From assembly GCA_947473445.1 (NCBI GenBank), contig CANJEU010000145.1:1-5942 (forward strand): 5,942 nt of DNA. Direction: 5' to 3'. A model generated the notes under the pieces. It was not told the DNA's origin. It saw only the letters and a list, made by a program, of their open reading frames with translations, and searched no databases. Positions 1-4,826 of this stretch are shown piece after piece. The stretch's first letter is position 1; the number at the start of each line of letters is the position of its first letter. Made by a program: the position numbers and the translations under genes. This DNA comes from Fidelibacterota bacterium. GTDB lineage: Bacteria; Pseudomonadota; Alphaproteobacteria; Rhodospirillales; Rhodospirillaceae.

Positions 1-75
1 CGGCGCCGAGCACGACGACAGCGCCGCAGTGGCCATCGCGATGGTCGCATAAACATGACAAAGGCTACGCCGCAT
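1..75 (-). CDS. Start of an exported protein, possible lipoprotein (partial)
   Basis: Only the first 25 codons are inside the window; the gene continues past base 1. Read on the minus strand from the ATG at 75-73, the peptide begins MRRSLCHVYATIAMATAALS and then SCSAP. It has a basic N-terminus, a hydrophobic Ala-rich core and an LSSC sequence with Cys at residue 22. That fits a signal peptide and resembles a lipobox, although Ser at -1 is less usual than Gly or Ala, so cleavage by ordinary signal peptidase is also possible. GGGAGG (plus positions 91-86) lies 10 nt upstream of the ATG, and a good promoter lies further upstream at 116-144, which supports a real gene. It diverges from the TonB-dependent receptor gene. 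No function can be assigned from the signal peptide alone. Confidence 0.6.
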   Translation of the reverse strand, partial: MRRSLCHVYATIAMATAALSSCSAP

Positions 76-115
76 ACCCTTCAAACCTCCCGGAATGCGT
101 ATATCTACAAATGAA

Positions 116-144
116 ATTATGTGCCCCGCGCCCGGTTGTCTCAA
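116..144 (-). promoter_or_regulatory. Sigma70-type promoter for the leftward exported-protein gene
   Basis: On the minus strand there is a -35 element TTGAGA (plus 144-139), a 17-nt spacer and a -10 element CATAAT (plus 121-116). Each matches the consensus at 5 of 6 bases with ideal spacing. The predicted start is near base 109, which gives a leader of about 34 nt that contains the GGGAGG ribosome-binding site of the gene starting at 75. This is the best promoter match in the window. It is inferred from sequence only. Confidence 0.6.
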
Positions 145-167
145 TGGAGTTTAATTGTCCCGGCCCG

Positions 168-214
168 TGAATATTTTTCGGAGACGGCCGTTACAATGTT
201 GAATTTGCCGGAGA
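168..214. repeat. Imperfect direct repeat upstream of the receptor gene
   Basis: TGAAT followed by CGGAGA occurs twice: TGAAT at 168-172 with CGGAGA at 179-184, and TGAAT at 200-204 with CGGAGA at 209-214. The TGAAT elements start 32 bp apart, close to three helical turns. The repeats lie between the two divergent starts and could bind a regulator. A TACAAT at 192-197 could be a -10 element for the receptor gene, but no good -35 accompanies it. I see no clear Fur-type or TGA-N9-TCA iron-responsive site. The repeat is short and could be chance. Confidence 0.25.
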
Positions 215-287
215 TTTTCCGCCCCTGCCGCGGGATTCGCCTTTCCCCCGCACGGTTAAGTCCTTTAGATTTTCAAAGGTGGGGTGC

Positions 288-295
288 GGGAGGGA
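288..295 (+). promoter_or_regulatory. Ribosome-binding site that favours the GTG at 302
   Basis: GGGAGGGA ends 6 nt before the GTG at 302. The in-frame GTG at 284 is preceded only by AAGG at 276-279 and would place this purine run inside the coding sequence. The 302 start also gives a cleaner signal peptide. I therefore prefer 302 over 284. Confidence 0.65.
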
Positions 296-301
296 CTTTC
301 T

Positions 302-2218
302 GTGTATCAGCGGTCGTTTTTGGCGGGCCTCGCATGCGTTGCGATCGCCACCCCGGCTCTCGCCCAACGCGCGGGCGAAAACGCCATCAATGCGGCCCAA
401 GACGCCTTCGGCACCCAGGTCGGCAACGAAAGCATCGGCTTATACAATGCCATGGACGTGCGCGGCTTCAGCCCGACCGAAGCGGGCAACCTGCGCCTCG
501 AGGGCCTGTACTTCGACCGTCAGGGCGATACCACCAACCGGATCGTGACGGGCTCGACCGTCCGCGTCGGCCTTTCGGCCCAGTCCTATCCGTTCATGGC
601 CCCGACGGGCGTGGTGGATTACCGCCTGCGCATGCCCGGCGAGCGGCCGATCACCAGTGTCGTCACCACCTTCGGCCCCTTCGATGCGTTCGGGATTGAA
701 GCCGACACCCAGATGCCGCTCGGCGACAAGCTCGCGATGGGCGCGGGCGTTGCCGCCATCAAAGAGAAAAGTCCCTCCGACACCCGTTCGTTCGTGTGGA
801 ACATGGGCGCGCTGCTCCGCTGGCGCCCCAACGACCGCATCGAGATCGTGCCCTTCGGCGCGGTGAATTTCCGTTTCGACCGTGAATCCGGTCACACCAT
901 CACCACCACCGGTCCGTTCCTGCCGCCGGAAGTCGACCGCGACATATATTACGGCCAGTATTGGATCCCCTTCTCCTCGGAACAAAGCGCCTGGGGCTTC
1001 ACCGCCCGCGCTGATCTTGGGGACGACTGGACCTTCCGCACGGGCTGGTTCCGCTCGCTCAACTGGCGTGTCGACCAAGGCGAAGCGCTGTTCCGCAACA
1101 CCCAGCCCGATGGCCGCACCGATCGCTTCGCGGTCATCATTCCGGGCAATATCCTCGGCTCCTGGTCGGGCGAAGCGCGCCTTTCCAAGATCATCTACGA
1201 AGGTCCCCGCCGGCACACGGTGCATGGCTCCTTCCGCGGGCGCTTCAAGACACGCACCTTCGGCGGCTCCACTACCCTTCCGCTCGGCCCCGGCGTCATC
1301 GGCGTGGCCGACTTTGAAACCAAGCCCACCTGGACGTTCGGCCCGCAAAGCGCGGCCCGCGTCCGCCAGGGGACAGGGGGGATTGCGTACGAAGGCCTGT
1401 GGCCGCGCGTCGGCGAAATCAGTCTCGGCGTGCAGAAAACCTTCTATCGCCGCGCCAGCGAGACGCCCAACACTCCGGTCGTTGTGTCCAAGGACAGTCC
1501 CTGGCTCTTCAACGGCACGGTCGCCGCCTACCTCAGTGAGGACTTCGCCGTCTATGGAAGCTGGACGCGCGGCCTTGAGGAATCCGGCGAAGCCCCGCAA
1601 ACCGCCATCAACCGCGGTGAGTCCGTGCCGGCCACGCGCACCGAACAGATCGACGCCGGCTTCCGCTATGCCATCGCGCCGGGCTTGCGCCTCGTCGGCG
1701 GCGTGTTCGAGGTGAAGAAACCCTTTTTCAACGTCAACACCAACAACTTCTTCCTGCAGGTGGGCGACGTGCGTCATCGCGGCGCCGAGCTTTCCATCAC
1801 GGGCCAAGTACTGCCGGGCCTCACCGTCGTCGCCGGAACGGTCCTCCTGAAGGCCCGCACCGAAGGCCAGAACGTCACCGCCGGGCTGATCGGCGCCGTA
1901 CCACTCGGACGCTTCCCGCACATCATGCGTCTCAATCTTCAGTACAGTCCCAAAACGTGGAACGGCTTCTCGCTCGACACGCAGATCGAGAACGTCTCCT
2001 CGCGCTTCGCCGACCTGCTTAACCGGGTGCGCGCGCCGTCCTACACCACGATCAATATCGGCGGACGGTACGCCTTCCGTGTCGGCGACAACCCGGCCAC
2101 CTTGCGTGTCCAGGTCCAGAACATCACGGACGTCTTCGCTTGGTCGGTCAGTCAGACCGCGAGCTTTGCCCCCATCGACCAGCGCCGCTTTGTCGTCAGC
2201 CTCAGCACCGACTTCTAA
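302..2218 (+). CDS. TonB-dependent receptor-like outer-membrane protein with short plug
   Basis: The product is 638 residues from the GTG at 302 (644 from the alternative GTG at 284). Residues 1-21 form a signal peptide ending in PALA before Gln22. A reduced plug-like segment follows: DVRGFSP at about 52-58 and LRLEGLYFDRQ at about 64-74 match the 'RGF ... R(I/L)(D/E)GLY.D' signature of TonB-dependent receptor plugs. The remainder is a long series of alternating, aromatic-rich strands. It ends in RRFVVSLSTDF with a terminal Phe, the usual C-terminal signal for outer-membrane barrel assembly. Family members import siderophores, haem, vitamins or glycans across the outer membrane using TonB energy. 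Here no TonB box is recognisable, and the plug starts almost directly after the signal peptide. The substrate is unknown. The gene diverges from the exported-protein gene at the left edge, and its stop overlaps that of the DUF481 gene. The receptor-family call is fairly secure; the transport role is inferred. Confidence 0.85.
   Translation: MYQRSFLAGLACVAIATPALAQRAGENAINAAQDAFGTQVGNESIGLYNAMDVRGFSPTEAGNLRLEGLYFDRQGDTTNRIVTGSTVRVGLSAQSYPFMAPTGVVDYRLRMPGERPITSVVTTFGPFDAFGIEADTQMPLGDKLAMGAGVAAIKEKSPSDTRSFVWNMGALLRWRPNDRIEIVPFGAVNFRFDRESGHTITTTGPFLPPEVDRDIYYGQYWIPFSSEQSAWGFTARADLGDDWTFRTGWFRSLNWRVDQGEALFRNTQPDGRTDRFAVIIPGNILGSWSGEARLSKIIYEGPRRHTVHGSFRGRFKTRTFGGSTTLPLGPGVIGVADFETKPTWTFGPQSAARVRQGTGGIAYEGLWPRVGEISLGVQKTFYRRASETPNTPVVVSKDSPWLFNGTVAAYLSEDFAVYGSWTRGLEESGEAPQTAINRGESVPATRTEQIDAGFRYAIAPGLRLVGGVFEVKKPFFNVNTNNFFLQVGDVRHRGAELSITGQVLPGLTVVAGTVLLKARTEGQNVTAGLIGAVPLGRFPHIMRLNLQYSPKTWNGFSLDTQIENVSSRFADLLNRVRAPSYTTINIGGRYAFRVGDNPATLRVQVQNITDVFAWSVSQTASFAPIDQRRFVVSLSTDF
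2215..2218. other. Overlapping stop codons of two convergent genes
   Basis: The four bases CTAA contain the TAA stop of the receptor (plus, 2216-2218) and, on the other strand, the TAG stop of the DUF481 gene (plus 2217-2215). The next minus-strand codon inward is the terminal Phe codon. There is therefore no intergenic space and no intrinsic terminator between the genes. Each transcript must end inside, or read through, the opposite gene. Confidence 0.9.
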
Positions 2219-3093
2219 AACCCGTACACCAGCGACAGGCGCGTCGCCGTATCGGTGGCCCTGCGGCCCAGCGGCGGCTCGCTTTCATGGATCAGATCGA
2301 AGGACGCGCGCGAGGATAGGGCATCGGTCAGCGCATAGGTCAGCGCCGTGGTCGATGTCCACTGTCCGCCCAGCACCACCGCCGCGCTTTCGGTGAACTC
2401 CAGGTCATCGGAGATTTTCCAGCCGAAATCGAGCGCGGCACGCGCGCTCAGCTCATGATTCATGCGGCCACCCTGATACCGCGTCTGCTGCACCACGGGG
2501 CCTGCTGTCACATCGAGGAACAGATCTTCCCTTTTGATCAGCGAATAGCCGGCGCCGCCCGATTCCGTGAACCGATGCGTAAACCCGGCAAATGTATTCC
2601 GCTCCCATCCGGCCAGCGCATAGAGGTACAGGCGCTCATTGAATTTGTAGTTGAGCTCGTAGTCCGCGGCATACCGGTTGCGCGCCAGCACACCGTTGCT
2701 GCGCTGCCAGTCTACGAAGGCGCCGATCTTGTGGCGAAACTCGATCCCGTCCTTCGCCAGCCCGATGCCGAGCGCCACGCCGGTATCGCGCGTATTACCC
2801 GTTGTGTAGTTCACACCCAGCTCGCCGCTGCCCGACCAGGCGTCGAACACGCCCGCCTGCTTGAGGCGTTCGATGCGCGCGGCCTCGCGCTGGGCCGCGA
2901 GACTGCCGGCCAGCGTATCGATTTCCGCGGCCGAGCCTGGATGCGCGGCCTTGGCCACCCGAACCACCGTCTCGGTGTCATCGCCGGCGGCGCGGATCAT
3001 CGCCTCCACGGCGGGCGGCACGGGCGCGGCGAACGCCGGAAACGCGAGGGTGGCCGCGGCCAAAACCGCAGCCCCAAAGATCGTTTTTTTCAT
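2215..3093 (-). CDS. DUF481 family outer-membrane beta-barrel protein (YdiY-like)
   Basis: The product is 292 residues. The ATG at 3093-3091 is preceded by GGGGAT (plus 3104-3099), a plausible ribosome-binding site. Residues 1-22 are a signal peptide ending in FPAFA before Ala-Pro. Residues about 26-80 are charged and Ala-rich, probably helical and periplasmic. From about 85 onward, W-SGSGELGVNYTTGNT opens the DUF481 domain. The 'GELG...T.GNT' pattern, regularly spaced Tyr/Trp/Arg strands and terminal VYGF indicate a small outer-membrane barrel, with Phe at the very end. DUF481 proteins are often annotated as putative salt-induced outer-membrane proteins, but their biochemical role is not established. 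The gene converges on the receptor, diverges from the cyclophilin gene and appears to be transcribed alone. I found no convincing promoter with both elements in front of it. Confidence 0.88.
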   Translation of the reverse strand: MKKTIFGAAVLAAATLAFPAFAAPVPPAVEAMIRAAGDDTETVVRVAKAAHPGSAAEIDTLAGSLAAQREAARIERLKQAGVFDAWSGSGELGVNYTTGNTRDTGVALGIGLAKDGIEFRHKIGAFVDWQRSNGVLARNRYAADYELNYKFNERLYLYALAGWERNTFAGFTHRFTESGGAGYSLIKREDLFLDVTAGPVVQQTRYQGGRMNHELSARAALDFGWKISDDLEFTESAAVVLGGQWTSTTALTYALTDALSSRASFDLIHESEPPLGRRATDTATRLSLVYGF

Positions 3094-3188
3094 ATTTTAT
3101 CCCCGAGAGCGAAAAATCACCCGCTCCTAACGCCGGACAGGGCGCCGAGGTTTCGCCCCAGGGTTCACAAGGCGGACGCTTGCCGCCC

Positions 3189-3218
3189 CTGACGGTGCGA
3201 TGACACTATATATACAGT
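3189..3218 (+). promoter_or_regulatory. Candidate promoter for the cyclophilin gene
   Basis: CTGACG at 3189-3194 resembles a -35 element. TACAGT at 3213-3218 (18-nt spacer) or TATACA at 3211-3216 (16-nt spacer) could be the -10. Each matches its consensus at about 4 of 6 positions. Transcription would begin near 3224, with a leader of about 15 nt before the ATG at 3240. The -10 region lies within the near-palindrome at 3204-3219, so a protein bound there would block initiation. The match is modest. Confidence 0.3.
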
Positions 3219-3219
3219 G
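3204..3219. promoter_or_regulatory. AT-rich near-palindrome between divergent genes, possible operator
   Basis: CACTATATATACAGTG agrees with its reverse complement at 14 of 16 positions, with CACT/AGTG arms around an alternating TA core. It lies in the 146-nt spacer between the DUF481 start (3093) and the cyclophilin start (3240), about 20 nt before the latter. On the minus strand it contains TATAGT, a 5-of-6 match to a -10 element, but with no good -35. It may be a shared operator, a bidirectional -10 region or both. Confidence 0.35.
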
Positions 3220-3239
3220 ATGATTCTGGGGCCCCTCCG

Positions 3240-4385
3240 ATGCGTTTCGCACTTGTTTTGACTCTTCTGCTCGCGCTTCCCGTCCAGGCCGGCGAGGCGC
3301 CCCCGGGCTCCGACCCCGAGAACACCATTAACCTCGATCTGGACTACGGCCGGGTCGTCATCCGCCTGCGCCCGGACCTTGCGCCCAAACATGTCGAGCG
3401 CATCAAGCACCTCGTGCGCGGCGGCTATTACGACGGCCTCGTCTTCCACCGGGTTATCGAGGGCTTCACGGCCCAAACCGGCGACACCAAAGGCGACGGC
3501 ACCAGCGCCGGCACCGGCCGCACCATCAATGCCGAGTTCACCCGCACGCCCCAGACCCGGGGCACCGTCTCCATGGCCCGCACCTCCAAGCGCAACAGCG
3601 CCGACGCCGAGTTCTTCATCGTGCTGGCCGACAATCCGGACACCCGTTCCTCCCTCGACGGCAAATACACCGTCTGGGGTCAGGTCACCTCGGGCATGGA
3701 GTTCGTCGACCAGATTCCCAAGGGCGAGAAGGCCAGGGATGGCCGCGGCATCGCCAGCCCCGCCCGGGTCATAAAGATGCAGATTGCCGCCGACGCGGCC
3801 GCCCCGAAACAGGACACCGCCACGATCCTCGCCCGGTCAGATGTCCCCCTCACGGCCCGGAACTTCAGCGCCTCGGAATTCAAATGCGCCGGGCTGCTCG
3901 CCGGCCAGGGCGTCACCACCCAGTCGGCCATTGCGCAAACCTGGACCCACGGCTACCTCGCCGGGCGCTTCAAGGCGACGGGGTCCCTCACCTTCTCGGC
4001 CGCGCCCGCCGGCGACGATCCGGCCTTGGCCGAGACCTGCGCCAAGTTCCCGCTCGCCTTCCTGCTCACCGTCGCGAGCCAGGAACTCGCCAAGACCGCG
4101 CGCGAACTTCCAGCCTCTCCGGTCGCACCCAAGCTCGAGGGGCACACCTGCAAACAGTTCGCCGAGTCTCGCAAAGCCTCCAACAAAGACCCCGGTGAAC
4201 TGATCGGCCTTTGGACCTTCGCCTACATCCAGGGCTACAAAAACGTGAGCCAGCCGGAGATGGAAATTCCCTTCGACGCACGCACCCGCCTGCTCGACGC
4301 CATGGGAACGGCCTGCGCCAAGTTCCCGGACCGCAATTTCATCGAGCTGACCTCCGCCGTCGCCGCGAAGGTCACGATCAAATAA
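3240..4385 (+). CDS. Exported cyclophilin-type peptidyl-prolyl isomerase with tandem HdeA-like C-terminal domains
   Basis: The product is 381 residues. Residues 1-17 are a signal peptide (hydrophobic 3-14, cleavage after VQA), so the protein should be periplasmic. Residues about 27-184 are a cyclophilin domain that interconverts cis and trans prolyl bonds. It contains GYYDGLVFHRVIEGF at 62-76 with the catalytic-type Arg71, Gln79, GD at 81-82, SMA at 111-113 and EFFI at 124-127. Glu124 stands where human CypA has Gln111, Leu139 where it has Trp121, and Tyr143 where it has His126. After an Ala-rich linker, residues about 207-289 and 298-381 are two related segments. Each has a first Cys (216, 304), a W..GY-like motif (235-239; 325-333) and CAKFP (267-271; 359-363), which resembles HdeA/HdeB periplasmic acid-stress chaperones. 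These four Cys are the only ones in the protein, suggesting one disulfide per repeat. Ribosome binding would use GGGG at 3228-3231. Cyclophilin is secure; HdeA homology is inferred by eye. Confidence 0.9.
   Translation: MRFALVLTLLLALPVQAGEAPPGSDPENTINLDLDYGRVVIRLRPDLAPKHVERIKHLVRGGYYDGLVFHRVIEGFTAQTGDTKGDGTSAGTGRTINAEFTRTPQTRGTVSMARTSKRNSADAEFFIVLADNPDTRSSLDGKYTVWGQVTSGMEFVDQIPKGEKARDGRGIASPARVIKMQIAADAAAPKQDTATILARSDVPLTARNFSASEFKCAGLLAGQGVTTQSAIAQTWTHGYLAGRFKATGSLTFSAAPAGDDPALAETCAKFPLAFLLTVASQELAKTARELPASPVAPKLEGHTCKQFAESRKASNKDPGELIGLWTFAYIQGYKNVSQPEMEIPFDARTRLLDAMGTACAKFPDRNFIELTSAVAAKVTIK
3858..4382 (+). other. Duplicated HdeA/HdeB-like domain pair within the cyclophilin protein
   Basis: Residues about 207-289 and 298-381 align with each other. 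Cys216/Cys304 open the units, Trp235/Trp325 follow 19-21 residues later, then Gly-Tyr or Gly pairs, and both units contain CAKFP followed by about 20 helical residues. Cys-to-Cys distance is 51 and 55 residues; mature E. coli HdeA has its disulfide pair 48 apart. The units are otherwise diverged, so the duplication is old. HdeA is a small, all-helical, acid-activated chaperone. A related function here is an inference from motif spacing. Confidence 0.5.
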
Positions 4386-4498
4386 TTCCGCCGCGAAAGC
4401 AAAGCTTACCGACTTTACCTAGGCGATTAACTATCTAAATTATATTTTCAAAACAATGCATTATGCAGTTTTTATAATGTATAAAATTAATAAATAAA

Positions 4499-4537
4499 TG
4501 AGCTGCTCACAGCACTGTAAGTGGCGCTCACATTGAG
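4499..4537. repeat. Cluster of TGAGC/GCTCA half-sites
   Basis: TGAGC-T-GCTCA (4499-4509) is a perfect dyad. GCTCACA occurs at 4505-4511 and again at 4526-4532, 21 bp apart or two helical turns. The second copy forms another dyad, CTCA-CAT-TGAG (4527-4537). The ordered half-sites on one face of the helix suggest an operator at the edge of the AT-rich island. The binding protein is unknown. Confidence 0.35.
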
Positions 4538-4560
4538 ATTTATTAAAATACTTCTAAACT
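4533..4560 (+). promoter_or_regulatory. Weak candidate promoter for the secreted-protein gene
   Basis: TTGAGA at 4533-4538 matches a -35 at 5 of 6 bases. TAAACT at 4555-4560 matches a -10 at 4 of 6, with a 16-nt spacer. If used, transcription starts near 4567 and gives a leader of about 260 nt that carries the alternative stems at 4582-4631. A TACAAT at 4728-4733 is another possible -10 nearer the gene, but has no clear -35. The TTGAGA overlaps the right-hand TGAG half-site. Confidence 0.25.
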
Positions 4561-4581
4561 AGCGAGATATACGCGGCGGAA

Positions 4582-4631
4582 ATCGGCCCGGAAAACATCA
4601 TGACATGAGGGGCCGATGCTGCGTGCATCGG
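4582..4631 (+). promoter_or_regulatory. Two mutually exclusive stem-loops in a possible leader
   Basis: ATCGGCCC (4582-4589) can pair perfectly with GGGCCGAT (4610-4617) across a 20-nt loop. The same middle strand, as CCGATGC (4613-4619), can instead pair with GCATCGG (4625-4631) across a 5-nt loop. Only one stem can form at a time. This is the geometry of attenuators and riboswitch-like leaders, but no T-run follows either stem and the start codon is about 200 nt away. The elements could equally be DNA-binding sites. Confidence 0.35.
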
Positions 4632-4640
4632 GCTGGGACG

Positions 4641-4718
4641 GGTTACGTCGCAGTGCAGGAAAAATAGCGGGCCGGGACGGTGACGTTTTGTTACGCCAGT
4701 TTCCTATACGGGTGACGT
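4641..4718 (+). repeat. Three copies of GGTKACGT upstream of the secreted-protein gene
   Basis: GGTTACGT at 4641-4648, GGTGACGT at 4679-4686 and GGTGACGT at 4711-4718 are in the same orientation, with starts 38 and 32 bp apart. The last two are each followed by TTAC (4691-4694; 4727-4730). Three copies of an 8-mer within 78 bp of noncoding DNA suggest a repeated activator or repressor site for the gene starting at 4827. Confidence 0.4.
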
Positions 4719-4813
4719 AAAAAATATTACAATTCCGCGCGCTACGGGTGCGTTCGCGGGGGGCGGCCCGGACGGTAAAGTTGTCGCGGCGCTATGCCTG
4801 GATAAGGCCTGTT

Positions 4814-4820
4814 GGAGGAG
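4814..4820 (+). promoter_or_regulatory. Strong ribosome-binding site that sets the GTG start at 4827
   Basis: GGAGGAG ends 6 nt before GTG at 4827-4829. This is the best ribosome-binding site in the window and identifies a GTG start that a search restricted to ATG or to complete reading frames would miss. Confidence 0.8.
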
Positions 4821-4826
4821 ACACGC

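Larger units (their letters stand above)
4386..4826. other. 441-nt intergenic region with AT-rich island, no convincing gene
   Basis: I find no credible coding sequence here. Positions 4428-4499 contain only 10 G or C bases in 72 (about 14%), in sharp contrast with the GC-rich genes. This stretch includes a perfect TATAAT at 4473-4478 without a suitable -35, and the inverted pair CATTAT (4459-4464) and ATAATG (4474-4479). The right half returns to high GC and holds the stem and repeat elements listed separately. No strong hairpin followed by a T-run is present after the cyclophilin stop, so any terminator there is not of the simple intrinsic type. Short ATG frames at 4457 and 4498 encode 12-13 codons without a ribosome-binding site. 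Confidence 0.7.

Noticed and set aside
209..220. 12-mer CGGAGATTTTCC repeated at 2409-2420
   Set aside because: The second copy is inside the DUF481 coding sequence with no related context; likely coincidence.
284..301. GTG at 284 as the receptor start
   Set aside because: It has a weaker ribosome-binding site and puts the better GGGAGGGA inside the gene. It remains possible and changes only six residues.
121..699. Open frame of 192 codons on the plus strand overlapping the receptor start
   Set aside because: Arg/Pro-rich translation without a signal or domain, and most of it is a shifted frame of the receptor gene.
440..1921. Long open frame (493 codons) on the minus strand opposite the receptor gene
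   Set aside because: It lies entirely within a convincing receptor gene. Its translation is low-complexity, rich in Gly, Ala, Arg, Glu and Asp, without recognisable domains, as expected from the reverse strand of GC-biased codons.
2455..3192. Open frame of 245 codons on the plus strand opposite DUF481
   Set aside because: DUF481 has a signal peptide, ribosome-binding site and family motifs on the other strand; this frame has none and looks like a codon-bias shadow.
3204..3219. LexA box
   Set aside because: It resembles the TA-rich core of the enterobacterial site, but the CTG-N10-CAG spacing is not met, and alphaproteobacterial LexA usually uses GTTC-N7-GTTC.
4386..4440. Intrinsic terminator after the cyclophilin gene
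   Set aside because: Only a 4-bp AAGC/GCTT dyad is visible near 4397-4407, with no T-run, too weak to call.
4457..4540. Small genes in the AT-rich island
   Set aside because: ATG frames of 12-13 codons without a ribosome-binding site or coding character.
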